A stretch of DNA of 64,000 nucleotides. It comes from Domibacillus sp. DTU_2020_1001157_1_SI_ALB_TIR_016 (GTDB taxonomy: Bacteria > Bacillota > Bacilli > Bacillales > Domibacillaceae). Below, piece after piece: positions 39,663-49,918 of the stretch; positions within the stretch are counted from its first letter, which is position 1; the number at the start of each line of letters is the position of its first letter. Made by a program: the position numbers and the translations under genes. The notes under the pieces were generated by a model, which had not been told where the DNA came from, searched no databases, and saw nothing but the letters and a program-made list of their open reading frames with translations. The stretch is from contig NZ_CP135439.1 of the NCBI RefSeq assembly GCF_032341995.1, positions 372,001 to 436,000 on the forward strand. Direction: 5' to 3'.

Positions 39663-40784
39663 TTATGATCTCCTTTTAGATCCGAACTTTTCTTTTAACA
39701 AGTCTAAATTCCGTAACGCTTCGCGGCGAAGCTCGACTACGTTTGGCGCGATAACCGCCTGTGCCTCTTTTTTATGGTCAAGCAAGTACAGCGCGTTTTC
39801 GAGCATTTTTTCCTGATCGATTTCGCCAAGGCGGAATGAGTAATCCCACATGCCGGAGCGCTTCAGGAAGCTTTCCACTTTTTTATCATAGCTGAGGCCA
39901 AGGTGCGGCACGTTTGACAGCGCAGCGAAAATAAGCGCGTGCAAACGCAGGCCGAACGTTAAATCCGAACGGCGGATAAAGTTTAAAAATTCCTCTGGCG
40001 AAAAATGAGAACCAAGCATCATCGTTTTATCCGCATGCTTCATTTTAGCCATGACATCTTCAGAAGCCGGCACATCGTATTTTCCTTCCATCGGCACGAA
40101 TACCGGCGTAACGCCACGGCGTTCAATCAGTTCATCGAGCACATAAGCCATTTTTTCAATGTAGTCCGGGTGGTCAAACCAAGGACGCACCGTCACGGCT
40201 ACAATTTTCTCGTCACCTTTTAATGGAAGAGTGTTGTACGCAATATCTTCTTCCTTCGATTGAAATGCAAATACGATATCAGCCGTCACAACAGATTCCG
40301 GGCGGTTAACGCCTAATGAATGAAGGTAATCTTTTGAATACTGGTCACGCACCGTTACAAAGTCCGCCATGTTCGCGAATACCTTCATTAAAATTTTGCC
40401 CCATGTTGAGGTAACCGGTCCAATACCCTGGGAGAAAAACATGACTTTTGCCCCGCAGAGTTTAGCCAAAAAGACAATCAGCAAATAATAAGGAAGCGGG
40501 CCGAATAAAAACTTCGTCGGATACGAATCCTGAAGCAGACCGCCGCCGCCGGAAATGAGCAGATCGGCTTTACGGAGCGCTTTTACTTTTTCTTTATTGT
40601 CATGACGCCAGCCACGGTAAAAGGACTTTACGTTATGCTCTTTCGCTGTTTTGTCGGGTGACAGGGAAAACACCGTAATATCGGGATTGTCGAGCTCTGT
40701 ACGCAGATTATCGACAATCGACTTTAAAATCGCTTCATCGCCTGTGTTGCCAAGACCGTAGAAGCCGGAAATCACAATTTTCAA
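39663..40784 (-). CDS. csaB: Polysaccharide pyruvyl transferase CsaB
   Basis: Adds a pyruvate ketal from PEP to ManNAc of the secondary cell wall polymer, the group that SLH domains recognise. 373 residues from a TTG behind GAGGAGG. The N-terminus MKIVISGFYGLGNTGDEAIL, KADLLISGGGGLLQDSYPTKF, FSQGIGPVTSTWGKILM and RSDLTFGLRLHALIFAALSNVP are hallmarks of the CsaB/WcaK family. Eight SLH proteins in the window depend on this activity. First gene of a two-gene minus-strand unit, divergent from the tagA-like operon. Confidence 0.95.
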   Translation of the reverse strand: MKIVISGFYGLGNTGDEAILKSIVDNLRTELDNPDITVFSLSPDKTAKEHNVKSFYRGWRHDNKEKVKALRKADLLISGGGGLLQDSYPTKFLFGPLPYYLLIVFLAKLCGAKVMFFSQGIGPVTSTWGKILMKVFANMADFVTVRDQYSKDYLHSLGVNRPESVVTADIVFAFQSKEEDIAYNTLPLKGDEKIVAVTVRPWFDHPDYIEKMAYVLDELIERRGVTPVFVPMEGKYDVPASEDVMAKMKHADKTMMLGSHFSPEEFLNFIRRSDLTFGLRLHALIFAALSNVPHLGLSYDKKVESFLKRSGMWDYSFRLGEIDQEKMLENALYLLDHKKEAQAVIAPNVVELRREALRNLDLLKEKFGSKRRS

Positions 40785-40817
40785 AGGTTCTTCCTCCTCG
40801 AGAATATATCTTGTAAA

Positions 40818-40846
40818 ATTCTATCACTTGTAACGTGTAGAGTAAA
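40818..40846 (-). promoter_or_regulatory. Promoter of csaB
   Basis: Minus strand: TTTACT (40846-40841), 17 bp, TAGAAT (40823-40818), with TGA directly before the -10. Confidence 0.55.
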
Positions 40847-40979
40847 ATGTTTCTTGAAGCGGCGCGGGCTGAATCGAAAATCGACCGAAAAGTCCTAATT
40901 CCCTGCCAGAAAAAGAAGGGATGCCCTTTATTCGACAAAAAACCGGTTCATTCAACGGGATGCACCCTTTCCGAAAATC

Positions 40980-40988
40980 TGCTATACT
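40980..40988 (+). promoter_or_regulatory. Extended -10 promoter of the tagA-wecC-galU operon
   Basis: TGC-TATACT at 40980-40988, about 40 bp before the start. No clear -35. Divergent from the csaB promoter about 135 bp away. Confidence 0.55.
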
Positions 40989-41028
40989 AAGAAAATTGAA
41001 AGCAAACGGAATAGAGGCTGGTAAGAGA

Positions 41029-41748
41029 ATGAAGGAAACATATCTTGGCGTGGATGTCTCGCCTTTAACATATGACCAAATTATCGCATCCCTCCGCGAG
41101 CGTATGGAGAAGCAGCAGCAGTCGACGATTATCGCGGTCAATCCGGAAAAAGTGATTGCCGCAAATCAAAACGACCAGGTAAAGCAGCTGATCAATTCGT
41201 CCACGTTTCAAATTGCGGACGGCGTCGGCATTCTTCTTGCGTCTAAATTAAAGGGAGGGCGCATCACATCGCGGGTAACCGGTGTGGACATGATGGCCCG
41301 CCTGCTTCGCTTTGCCGCAGAAGAAGGGCATCCGGTTTATTTTTACGGAGCGAAGGAAGAAGTTGTCACAAAAGCGATCGAAAATATAAAGAAAACAAAT
41401 CCGGGACTTGTCGTTGCGGGATACACGAACGGCTATGAAAAGAATGAAGAAGCACTGGTGCGCCGCATTCACGAAAGCGGTGCGCGCCTGCTGTTTGTGG
41501 CACTTGGCAGCCCGAAGCAGGAGCTGTGGATTCAGCGCAATATGCCAAACCTGCCGAATGTTCTTGTGTTTCAAGGCGTTGGCGGAAGCTTTGACGTGTT
41601 CTCGGGAATGGTTAAGCGTGCACCTGCCGCATTCCGCAAAGCAGGGCTTGAATGGCTGTACCGTCTCGGCTCTGATCCGAAACGAATCAAACGCCAAATG
41701 AATTTACCGCGCTTTTTAGTGCGCGTGTTAATAACTAAAGGGAGATAA
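41029..41748 (+). CDS. tagA: WecG/TagA/CpsF-family glycosyltransferase
   Basis: 239 residues from the ATG at 41029. The frame is open from 40921, but the promoter lies in that stretch. GT26 family: TIIAVNPEKVIAANQNDQ, ADGVGILLASKL, RVTGVDMMARLL, FVALGSPKQELWIQ and FQGVGGSFDVFSGMVKRAPAAFRKAGLEWLYRL are all diagnostic. TagA adds ManNAc to lipid-linked GlcNAc for wall teichoic acid; WecG adds ManNAcA. With a WecC-type dehydrogenase next to it, either donor is possible. First gene of a four-gene operon. Confidence 0.9.
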   Translation: MKETYLGVDVSPLTYDQIIASLRERMEKQQQSTIIAVNPEKVIAANQNDQVKQLINSSTFQIADGVGILLASKLKGGRITSRVTGVDMMARLLRFAAEEGHPVYFYGAKEEVVTKAIENIKKTNPGLVVAGYTNGYEKNEEALVRRIHESGARLLFVALGSPKQELWIQRNMPNLPNVLVFQGVGGSFDVFSGMVKRAPAAFRKAGLEWLYRLGSDPKRIKRQMNLPRFLVRVLITKGR

Positions 41749-41751
41749 GTC

Positions 41752-43023
41752 ATGAAAAAATCAATCTGTGTTGTCGGCCTTGGCTACATTGGGCTTCCGA
41801 CAGCGGTTATGTTTGCGAACCACGGCCATACGGTTTATGGCGTAGATGTAAATGAAAAAGCAGTCAATATGATTAACGAAAAGCAATTGCATATTGAAGA
41901 AAACGGCTTGCAGGAGCGTCTGGAAAAAGCGATCGATGCAGGCTTGTTCTCGGCTTCTACAAAGCCGCGCAAAGCAGACGTGTTTATCATTGCCGTACCA
42001 TCTCCAATTATGCCGGACAAAACGGCGAACCTGGAATACGTACGCGAAGCGACCGCTTCTGTTGTGCCATATCTTGAAAAAGGCAACCTGGTGATTTTGG
42101 AATCAACGGTTCCGCCTCGTACGGTGCAGGATGTGATGATACCGGAGCTTGTGAAGTCAGGCCTTGAGATCGGCACAGAATTGTTTGTTTCTCACTCACC
42201 GGAACGCGTTATCCCTGGCCGCGTGTTTGAAGAGCTTGTGTCAAATGACCGGATCATCGGCGGCTACACGGCGGAATCGGCTCACCAGACAAAAGAGCTG
42301 TACAAATCGTTTGTAAAAGGGCAGATGCACGAAACCGATGCTACAACGGCAGAGCTTGTAAAAGTCATGGAAAACACATACCGTGATATTAACATTGCTT
42401 TTGCGAACGAGCTGGCAAAACTGGCAGAGACTCTTGGCGTGAACATTTGGGAAGCGATTAAGCTTGCCAACTACCACCCGCGTGTAAACGTGCATGAGCC
42501 AGGTCCTGGTGTCGGCGGTCACTGCATCGCGGTTGATCCATGGTTCTTAGTCGAGCTTGCGCCGGAAACCGCACAAATGATTCACCTTGCGCGTAAGACA
42601 AACGACGGCATGCCAGGCTACACAGCTCAAATGACAGCGAGCATTTTAGATGCAAAAGGTATTAAAGATCCGAAAGTAGCGGTATTTGGCCTTGCCTTCA
42701 AAGGCAACATTGACGATATGCGCGAAAGCCCGTCAGTGGATGTGATTGAAGCAATGCGCGAACGCGGCATCGAGCTGAGCGCCTATGATCCGCATATTAA
42801 AGAAAACAATATTCCAGAACAGGTGCAGTCGCAGGAAGAAGCACTGCAGGATGCATCGGCGATCTTAATCCTGACCAACCATAATAAATTTAAAGAGATT
42901 TACCCGACAACACTTTCGAATATGAAAAACAAAATCGTCATCGACACGAAAAACTGCATTGACCGCGCGACGTGGGAATCGGCTGGCTTTGACGTGTACG
43001 TGCTCGGCGATTCGAAAAACTAA
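41752..43023 (+). CDS. wecC: UDP-N-acetyl-D-mannosamine dehydrogenase (WecC type)
   Basis: Oxidises UDP-ManNAc to UDP-ManNAcA with two NAD+. 423 residues. Rossmann motif [31 protein letters not shown] and [13 protein letters not shown] fit the WecC/TuaD group; catalytic cysteine in [17 protein letters not shown]-terminal [23 protein letters not shown]. The HCIAVDPWF form points to WecC rather than UDP-glucose dehydrogenase. Its substrate would come from MnaA at 1778. It starts 3 nt after the tagA stop. Substrate choice is inferred from motif similarity. Confidence 0.87.
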   Translation: MKKSICVVGLGYIGLPTAVMFANHGHTVYGVDVNEKAVNMINEKQLHIEENGLQERLEKAIDAGLFSASTKPRKADVFIIAVPSPIMPDKTANLEYVREATASVVPYLEKGNLVILESTVPPRTVQDVMIPELVKSGLEIGTELFVSHSPERVIPGRVFEELVSNDRIIGGYTAESAHQTKELYKSFVKGQMHETDATTAELVKVMENTYRDINIAFANELAKLAETLGVNIWEAIKLANYHPRVNVHEPGPGVGGHCIAVDPWFLVELAPETAQMIHLARKTNDGMPGYTAQMTASILDAKGIKDPKVAVFGLAFKGNIDDMRESPSVDVIEAMRERGIELSAYDPHIKENNIPEQVQSQEEALQDASAILILTNHNKFKEIYPTTLSNMKNKIVIDTKNCIDRATWESAGFDVYVLGDSKN

Positions 43024-43037
43024 AGGGAGAGTTCGTC

Positions 43038-43913
43038 ATGAAAAAAGTACGCAAAGCCATTATTCCGGCAGCGGGGCTCGGCACCCGCTTCCTGCCGGCA
43101 ACCAAAGCGATGCCGAAAGAAATGCTGCCGATTGTCGACAAGCCGACGATTCAATATATCGTCGATGAAGCAATTGCATCCGGCATTGAAGATATTATTA
43201 TCGTAACCGGCAAAGACAAGCGTGCCATCGAAGATCATTTCGACTCCGCGCCGCTTCTCGAGCACAAGCTGGAAGAAAAGCAAAAGTTCGAGCTGCTGCA
43301 GGAAGTAAAGGACTCCGGCAAAGTCGATATTCACTACATCCGCCAAAAAGCGCCGCTTGGCCTTGGCCATGCCGTCTGGACGGCACGCAAGTTTATCGGT
43401 GACGAGCCGTTTGCTGTGCTGTTAGGGGATGATATCGTCCAGGCGGACCAACCGTGCCTCGGGCAGATGATCGAGCAGTACGAAGAAACCGGCTCATCTG
43501 TGATTGGCGTGATGGAAGTGCCGCCGTCTGAAACGCACCGCTACGGCATTATCGACCCGTCTGAACAGGTTGGCCGCCGTTATAAAGTAAACAAGTTTGT
43601 GGAAAAGCCGAAGCAGGGCACAGCGCCGTCTAATATGGCGATTATTGGCCGCTACGTGTTTACGCCGGAAATTTTCAATTACTTGAGTGAGCTTGAAATC
43701 GGCGCAGGCGGAGAAATTCAGCTGACGGATGCGATTGAAAAGCTGAATACGATCCAGTCTGTATACGGCTATGAAATTGACGGAAATCGCTATGATGTCG
43801 GTGAAAAGCAGGGCTTTGTGGAAACAACGATTGAATTCGCCCTCCAGCGTCCGGACCTTCGGGAAGGACTGCTTGATTATATGGAACAAAAACTGCGGGA
43901 GTATCGGAAATGA
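43038..43913 (+). CDS. galU: UTP-glucose-1-phosphate uridylyltransferase
   Basis: Makes UDP-glucose from UTP and glucose 1-phosphate. 291 residues: [37 protein letters not shown], the [12 protein letters not shown] and VLLGDDIV motifs, and the FVEKP motif. UDP-glucose could serve the two GT4 enzymes of the locus or glycolipid synthesis. Last codons overlap the next gene by 4 nt (ATGA). Confidence 0.95.
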   Translation: MKKVRKAIIPAAGLGTRFLPATKAMPKEMLPIVDKPTIQYIVDEAIASGIEDIIIVTGKDKRAIEDHFDSAPLLEHKLEEKQKFELLQEVKDSGKVDIHYIRQKAPLGLGHAVWTARKFIGDEPFAVLLGDDIVQADQPCLGQMIEQYEETGSSVIGVMEVPPSETHRYGIIDPSEQVGRRYKVNKFVEKPKQGTAPSNMAIIGRYVFTPEIFNYLSELEIGAGGEIQLTDAIEKLNTIQSVYGYEIDGNRYDVGEKQGFVETTIEFALQRPDLREGLLDYMEQKLREYRK

Positions 43914-45004
43914 AGCGTATTTTGCTTGCCGCGAACATGTACCCGAATGCCCAGTTTCCAAGCTACGGCGTGTTCGTGCAAAACACCGAGCGCATCCTGA
44001 AAAACGGCGGTTTTGAAGTCGACCGGGTTGTGCTTGAAAAAAAGACATCAAAAGCGGCGAAAGCTATTGGCTACGCTTCGTATTATGCGAACCTCGTACG
44101 TCAAGGCATGTCCGGCCGCTATGATGCGATCTATGTGCACTATGCGTCGCACAACGCGCTGCCGCTGCTGCTTTTAAAGCGGTTAAAGCCATCCGTCCGC
44201 ATTGTGACGAACGTTCACGGAAGCGACGTCGTGCCGGAAGTGCCGTCCCAGGAAAAATACCAGCCGTATGTGAAGCAGCTGCTTGAGCAGTCCGCGCTGA
44301 TCATTACGCCGTCTCACTATTACGAGTCACTTGTAAAAGAAAAGTATGGCGTGCAGACACCTGTGGCTGTTTTCCCGTCCGGCGGCGTCAACAAAGACGT
44401 GTTTCATCCGAAGGAGCGGGCACAGGCGCTGTCCGAGCTCGAGCTGGATCCGTCTTACCGCTACATAGGCTATGTCGGACGTTTAGACGTCGGCAAAGGC
44501 TGGGACCATTATTTGCATGCCATAAAACGGTACGTGGATGAAAAGCCGGACCACGGAACGAAATTTATCGCAGTCGGTTCCGGCAAGGACGAAGCGGCTT
44601 TTAAAGAGCTTGTGGCCGAGCTTGGCATTGGGGATGTGGTCATCCACTATCCATTAATGAAGCAATCCGGCCTTGCCAATGTATATAATGCTGTGGAAGC
44701 CTTTGTGTTTCCGACCACGCGTAAAGGCGAAAGCCTCGGCCTTGTCGGCCTGGAAGCGATGGCGTGCCGCACGCCGATTATCGCCAGCGCGATCGGCGGC
44801 ATTCTAGATTACGTGAAGCCAGGCGAAAACAGCTGGCTGTTCGAGCCGGGCAACCCGGAAGAGCTGAAAGAAGCCCTTCTTGCGTTTGACGACCTCCAGC
44901 AGGCCGAACGCGACCGAGTCGCCGAAGCTGCGTATCAGACGGCGCTTGAATACGAAGAATCTGCTGTTCAGCCTAAACTGATTTCAATTTTTAACCAATT
45001 GTAA
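43910..45004 (+). CDS. GT4-family glycosyltransferase
   Basis: 364 residues. GT-B fold: [36 protein letters not shown], then [34 protein letters not shown] and the EX7E region in [22 protein letters not shown]. The start overlaps the galU stop, so it is translated with it. It probably adds a hexose to the secondary wall polymer or a glycolipid. Acceptor not predictable. Confidence 0.88.
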   Translation: MKRILLAANMYPNAQFPSYGVFVQNTERILKNGGFEVDRVVLEKKTSKAAKAIGYASYYANLVRQGMSGRYDAIYVHYASHNALPLLLLKRLKPSVRIVTNVHGSDVVPEVPSQEKYQPYVKQLLEQSALIITPSHYYESLVKEKYGVQTPVAVFPSGGVNKDVFHPKERAQALSELELDPSYRYIGYVGRLDVGKGWDHYLHAIKRYVDEKPDHGTKFIAVGSGKDEAAFKELVAELGIGDVVIHYPLMKQSGLANVYNAVEAFVFPTTRKGESLGLVGLEAMACRTPIIASAIGGILDYVKPGENSWLFEPGNPEELKEALLAFDDLQQAERDRVAEAAYQTALEYEESAVQPKLISIFNQL

Positions 45005-45010
45005 TATTTT

Positions 45011-45047
45011 GCTCTGTCCCATTAACGGGACAGGGCTTTTTTTTTAT
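45011..45047 (+). terminator. Terminator of the tagA-galU operon
   Basis: GCTCTGTCCC-ATTAA-CGGGACAGGGC followed by a long T-run. Confidence 0.93.
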
Positions 45048-45366
45048 GAAAAATTTTTCGCTGTAAAGGCAGTAAAGGTTTTCAGAAAACAGGAAAAAAG
45101 CAGGGACGCGTTCTGTCTAATATATTGAATGAATTGTCAAATAGATTAAGAATGGAAAGAAAAATAAGTAATTGTATAGGAGTAAAAACTAATAAATTCT
45201 ATAAACTAGTAATTACGGATTATTTTAATTAATTATGTTTATTTAACCTGTAATAACAGGGTATATGCTGTAAAGTAATTGTTATTTTTCCGTAGTATTT
45301 AGCTTATTTACTTTAGAATTTATTTCATAAATTCGAAAAGGGAGGTTTTGTTACAAAGGGAAATCG
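45048..45366 (+). other. Gene-free AT-rich stretch before the SLH pseudogene
   Basis: 319 bp of mostly AT-rich sequence with no open frame worth naming. It probably holds the old promoter and leader of the decayed SLH gene that starts at 45367. Confidence 0.5.
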
Positions 45367-45854
45367 GTGAAACAATTGGCATCACAGCAAAACGTAACAT
45401 GAGGGAAAGCAGCCCTCATGCTGGCGGGAGCGTATGTGATTAGCACATCTACACAGATAATATAAAGAGGCTTACCGATGTCTTAAACCGCTGCTAGCGG
45501 CTGTCAGTCTACTGTTGAAAGCGGAATCATATTCAGTGAAGATAAGGATTCATTCGGAACGGAAGACCAGATCACACGCGGTAAATTTGCGATTTCCCTT
45601 AATTTTTTTGTGAATATTTACCTTAGTACCGGCTTTTTAAGAAGGTAACAGGTGGAGAGCTGCTTGATATAGAAGCGGCGGTTAGACGGATAGACAACCG
45701 GCGATGCGATTACAATTACGTCAAAAATCACATTCGGCAGCCAGGTGTCGACAAGAGAACCAACGTAATAGAATTTTCCAGAAGACTGCCAAACGGCCTG
45801 CATTACAGTGTTACAGGGCATGGGAGTTTCATGTATGTAAGTATTAGATTTTAG
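45367..45854 (+). pseudogene. Decayed SLH-domain protein gene
   Basis: A GTG at 45367 behind AAAGGG opens VKQLASQQNVT, a TGA, then in the same frame GKAALMLAGAYVISTSTQII: a broken signal peptide. After further stops, TDV at 45474 and ESGIIFSEDKDSFGTEDQITRGKFAISL (45517-45603, another frame) are the remains of an SLH repeat. The rest to the TAG at 45854 is open but unrecognised. A terminator follows at 45886. The gene has lost most of its length and is not functional. Confidence 0.65.
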
Positions 45855-45885
45855 ACCTATTTATGGAAAAAAAGGCTGATTTGAC

Positions 45886-45914
45886 AAGCTTTTGTTGGAC
45901 AAAAAAGCTTTTTT
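45886..45914 (+). terminator. Terminator after the SLH pseudogene
   Basis: AAGCTTTTGT-TGG-ACAAAAAAGCTT followed by TTTT. Confidence 0.75.
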
Positions 45915-46423
45915 CCACGTTATAAAAATATAACTAAATAATCATGAAAACGTGCCGATAATAACAAAGAACCATATGCAGAAGTTCAAGAGAATTGCAA
46001 CCTTGCTGTAATCTCTCAGCCCGCACCCCGTCTGGTTTTAAAGGAGATATGAAACAAAAATTACAAATCTTACAGGGGAAAAAACTTTAATTTTACCTAG
46101 CATATGGTATATAATGAATAAGCTATGAAACAAATTGGTTTTATTCGACAATTTATTTTCATTGTTTTGACAAGAATATATCAAATATTACTTTTTGAAT
46201 AAATTATGGAAATAACGAAAAACGGGTTGAAAAAACTTTCTTGTTTGATAGAATGTTACTTGTGAGTTACAGAGCTGTTAAATTCTCCTTGCAGTACATA
46301 ATGTTTCACTTTATGAGAAAAACAGTAAATAACTCAAACTTATTTCATACGGAACAATCAGCTTACCTGCTGTTTGATTTCATAAAAAAACCACAACCAC
46401 ACAAAACGGGAGGAACTAATTAC
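45915..46423 (+). promoter_or_regulatory. Long upstream region of the first S-layer gene
   Basis: The strongest promoter is TTGAAA (46227-46232), 16 bp, TAGAAT (46249-46254), preceded by TGA as an extended -10. This leaves a leader of about 160 nt. Further candidates are TATAAT at 46110-46115 and TTGACA at 46167-46172. Tandem promoters and long leaders are known for highly expressed S-layer genes. The ribosome binding site is GGGAGGA at 46408-46414. Confidence 0.55.
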
Positions 46424-49231
46424 ATGGCTTACCAACCAAAGTCTTATCGTAAATTCGTTGCTACAGCAGCGACAGCTACTTTAGTAGCAACTGCAGTTAC
46501 ACCTGCTTTTGCAGCAGAAACTGGTGCAGCAACAGACTTCACTGATGTACCTGAGCGTTACCTGACTGCAGTTGATTACCTTTTAGAAAATCAAATCACA
46601 AATGGTATCACTGATACTCAATACGGTACAGTTCAATCAATCAAACGCGTTGATGCGGCTGTTATGATTGCAAAAGCACTAAAGCTTGATCTTTCAGACC
46701 GTCCAGCTTCAGGCTTCTCTGATGTTCCTGATCGTGCTGCGGTTTACGTGAACGCACTTAAAGAAGAAGGCATCATCAATGGTAAAACAACTACTTCATT
46801 CGGTGCAGCAGACAACATCACTCGTGGTGAGATTGCATTGATTCTAGCGAATGCTTACAACCTTAGCGGTGATGCAGATGTGAAATTCACGGATGTTTCT
46901 TCACGTTACGCTGAAGCTGTTGAAGCGTTGGTAGCTAACAAAGTTACTGAAGGTAAAACAGCTACTTCATTCGGTACAGCTGATGCAATCACACGTGGTG
47001 AGTTTGCAATCTTCCTTCATAGAATCAGCCAAATCGATACTCCAGATGAAGACCCAGTAACAAATGCAGCAATTTCATCTGTAACAGCGATTAACGAAAC
47101 TCAGCTTGAAGTTACATTCAAAACGGCTCTTACTGACGAGCAAGTTGACTTCATCGAAGAAGCTGGAAACCGCATCGTAGTATTCGATTCTTCTGAAACA
47201 GCTCAAACAGCTAACCTTGTTTCAACAGTTGTTAGCTTCAGCGATGACAACAAAACAGCTACAGTTGTATTGGGCGACAACGAAAGCACTGATGAAGTAG
47301 AAACTGAACTAGTTGAAGGCCGTGCATACACTGTAGCGCTTGTAAGCCAATACGGTACTGACACAGCTCTTGCTGAAGTTGAAGCAAAATCAGCTTCTAC
47401 TGTTCTATTAAAAGGTCTTGAAGTTCCTGACGTCGAGCTTGCTGGAGACGAAGATACATTCGTATTCAACTTTGACGAAGAAATGACTGAAGAAGCTTTA
47501 GACGAAGCTAACTACACAGTTTACGATAAAAACAACGTTGAAGTTGAAGGTGTATTTGCAAACGGCGAATTTGTAAATGCAACTTCTAATGATGCTGTTG
47601 AATTCGATATTAACCCTGATGTATTGGAAGCGGGTCAAACTTATAAAGTTGTGATCGATGCAGCTGTAGAAGCAAAAGACGGTTCTCAACTGACAACTGC
47701 TCAAAGAACAGTAACACTTAAAACACCAACACTTGCTGAAGCAAAACCAAAAGCATCTGTAGCACGTGTTGTAGACCAAGAAACAATCGTTGTAACGTTT
47801 GATAAAGAGCTTGCAGAACTTCAAGGTTTAAACCTTAACCAGTTCTCTGTAACTCAAGCGGACGGCCGCGAGTTTGACGTAACAGATGTAGTTCTTGCAG
47901 ACAACGGTAGAGACGTTACTCTAACAGTAGCTCCATTAGAAGTGAATGGTGAAGAACAATACCTTCGCGATGGCAGAACATACAAAGTTAGCCTTCCTGC
48001 AGGTCTTGCTGTAAACGAAACATTCACAAACGCAACAAGCGATGCAGTGAATGATAAGAGTGTGGTAGCTGCTAACAATGCAGAAGTAACAGACTTCTCT
48101 GCGAAGTTCGTTCGTCAGACTGGCGAAAAAGATGCAGCAGATCTTCTAATTACTCTTAACCAGCCAGCAAACGTTACAGATGCTGCTGATATTACAATTG
48201 AAAACCTAGATGGTTCATCTAGTCTTGTAGATCCTGCTTCTATTGAAGTTTACGAAGGCGATTCAACTGGTAAAACATTTATCGTGCGTGACGTAGAAAC
48301 TGCATTTGATGGATTTGTACCAGAAGCAGGTGATACTTACAAAATCACACTTGCTGAAGGATCATTCAATTCAGTTACAACTACAGCTACACCTAACACA
48401 AATGACGAGCTAGATATTACACTAAACGGTCTTGATATCAGCGCTCCTGAGGTTGATTCAGTAACAGTTAACTCTGCTGAGAAAGTAACAGTAGAATTTA
48501 ATGAGGCAATCAATGTTTCTAACCTGGAAGAATCAGATATTCAAGTAACAGGTTTCATCAAGTCAGTAAATGGTTCTGTAGCACCAGCATTATTGACAGG
48601 GTCTAATCTGATCAAAGTATCAGCTGCGGGCGATACATTAACTATCACTCCAGCTTCTGATGCTGTTAAATTCACTACAGGCGCAGACTTGACAGTAGAA
48701 ATCGCTGAAGATTCACTTACAGATGTAAACGGCATCGAAAATGCTGCTTTCGATTCAGCTGATTTAGACGCTTCTGACTTCAACGATAAAGCAGCTCCAG
48801 TAATCGTTGGTACTCAAATCACTGGTACAGATTCACTAGCTGTTGTTTACTCTGAAGCTGTACGTTTTGAAGATGCTAACACTGCAACTGCTGGTGCACA
48901 ATATTCAGTATCTGGTGCTCTACGCAATGCAGCTGCAACATCTGCAGAAGTAGATGCAACAAGTGATTACATTGTTACCCTGACATTCGGCCAAGATGTC
49001 TTTGAAGCTGGAAAAGTATATGCAGCTGCAACATTAACATACCGCAGCAATACTACTTCTGCTCTAGAAGATCTTGAAGATATCAGACAAGCTTCTCAAA
49101 CAGTTAAGGGTCTTTCAGGCGTAGCTTCTGCCGAAGCTCCAGCGGATGAGCAAGCTCCAGCGGATGAGCAAGCTCCAGCGGATGAGCAAGCTCCAGCGGA
49201 TGAGCAAGCTCCAGCGAATCCTGAAGTTTAA
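46424..49231 (+). CDS. SLH-domain S-layer protein 1
   Basis: 935 residues from the ATG at 46424; the frame upstream to 46241 runs through the promoter and leader. Signal peptide ends at AVTPAFA (residue 30). Three SLH repeats (about 36-200) carry IKRVDAAVMIAKAL, ITRGEIALILANAY and ITRGEFAIFLHRI. The rest is a string of beta-sandwich domains of the kind found in S-layer proteins (VTFDKELAELQGL, VTVEFNEAINVSNL, AVVYSEAVRFEDA). It has no cysteine. The C-terminus has four perfect APADEQ repeats. Codon use is strongly biased, consistent with high expression. It probably forms the main surface lattice. Confidence 0.93.
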   Translation: MAYQPKSYRKFVATAATATLVATAVTPAFAAETGAATDFTDVPERYLTAVDYLLENQITNGITDTQYGTVQSIKRVDAAVMIAKALKLDLSDRPASGFSDVPDRAAVYVNALKEEGIINGKTTTSFGAADNITRGEIALILANAYNLSGDADVKFTDVSSRYAEAVEALVANKVTEGKTATSFGTADAITRGEFAIFLHRISQIDTPDEDPVTNAAISSVTAINETQLEVTFKTALTDEQVDFIEEAGNRIVVFDSSETAQTANLVSTVVSFSDDNKTATVVLGDNESTDEVETELVEGRAYTVALVSQYGTDTALAEVEAKSASTVLLKGLEVPDVELAGDEDTFVFNFDEEMTEEALDEANYTVYDKNNVEVEGVFANGEFVNATSNDAVEFDINPDVLEAGQTYKVVIDAAVEAKDGSQLTTAQRTVTLKTPTLAEAKPKASVARVVDQETIVVTFDKELAELQGLNLNQFSVTQADGREFDVTDVVLADNGRDVTLTVAPLEVNGEEQYLRDGRTYKVSLPAGLAVNETFTNATSDAVNDKSVVAANNAEVTDFSAKFVRQTGEKDAADLLITLNQPANVTDAADITIENLDGSSSLVDPASIEVYEGDSTGKTFIVRDVETAFDGFVPEAGDTYKITLAEGSFNSVTTTATPNTNDELDITLNGLDISAPEVDSVTVNSAEKVTVEFNEAINVSNLEESDIQVTGFIKSVNGSVAPALLTGSNLIKVSAAGDTLTITPASDAVKFTTGADLTVEIAEDSLTDVNGIENAAFDSADLDASDFNDKAAPVIVGTQITGTDSLAVVYSEAVRFEDANTATAGAQYSVSGALRNAAATSAEVDATSDYIVTLTFGQDVFEAGKVYAAATLTYRSNTTSALEDLEDIRQASQTVKGLSGVASAEAPADEQAPADEQAPADEQAPADEQAPANPEV
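49136..49216 (+). repeat. 18-bp tandem repeat encoding APADEQ
   Basis: Four perfect copies of GCTCCAGCGGATGAGCAA (49136-49207) plus half a copy (GCTCCAGCG), inside the 3' end of S-layer gene 1. In-frame copy-number change would lengthen or shorten an acidic Pro/Ala-rich tail without breaking the gene. Confidence 0.95.
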
Positions 49232-49773
49232 TAAACAAAACGTTGCTTTATAAGCCAGTGTAAATTGGTGAATTAAGCAGGAATTTATACCTCATGTCCA
49301 TTGTTGATAACTTAGCAATCGGGCATGGGGTATTTTTTCTTAATTGTTGCAGGTCATTTGGCAGGCGTAATTTCTACCCTTGTGGAGCAGTCCAATGCAT
49401 AAGTGCCTAATCCTTCTACATTCGGTGAGGCGCTGATAGCCGAAGGAGTGAAGTCAGGTGAAATCGTACCCGAAGAATCGGGGCAAGGTTCTTTAAAAGA
49501 TTGCTATGGTTAGGCAGGCGAATCCATGCAGGCAGGGTGAGCTAGTAAATGGTGCGAATCGCTAAGAGTTGAGTATTCATCCAATCATACGAAATGATGA
49601 GGTGGATCAGCATCAGTAATGCTGTAAAGATGGCTTCGGGTTTGTAGCAGTGAGGATCGCATGCCGTATGGATCTGCATGGTAACATGTGGAGAGGAGAA
49701 AACATGCGGGAGCGAAGAAACCCAGTAAGTGAAAAATTCTATTAAACTTATTTCCAAAAAAAGTTCAACACAC

Positions 49774-49811
49774 AGGCAGACAACCTGTTTGTCTAAGTTG
49801 TCTGCCTTTTG
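49774..49811 (+). terminator. Orphan terminator
   Basis: AGGCAGACAAC and GTTGTCTGCC form a perfect 10-bp stem with a 12-nt loop, then TTTT. No intact gene lies upstream within 540 bp. Confidence 0.8.
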
Positions 49812-49884
49812 TATGTTCTTTATCTCATTAATGGAGTAATAAATGTAAGAATAAATATATATTGTAGTTATGTATCAGATTATC

Positions 49885-49918
49885 GAGCCCTAATTCCTTT
49901 ATGGAGTTAGGGCTTTTC
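49885..49918 (+). terminator. Second orphan terminator
   Basis: AGCCCTAA and TTAGGGCT with further pairing around TTTAT, then TTTT. Confidence 0.75.

Noticed and set aside
45363..45479. Possible riboswitch-like RNA closed by ATCGGT / ACCGAT with an inner perfect 8-bp hairpin (45398-45420)
   Set aside because: It matches no known riboswitch core that I could recognise. The ACCGATGTC part reads as the TDV of an SLH repeat and the middle as a broken signal peptide, so a decayed SLH gene explains the stretch better.
45618..45821. Minus-strand open frame of 67 codons
   Set aside because: It has no ribosome binding site or recognisable motif and lies opposite the SLH pseudogene; treated as chance.
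49542..49757. Minus-strand open frame of 71 codons in the S-layer gap
   Set aside because: No ribosome binding site, unusual composition and no neighbour in the same direction.
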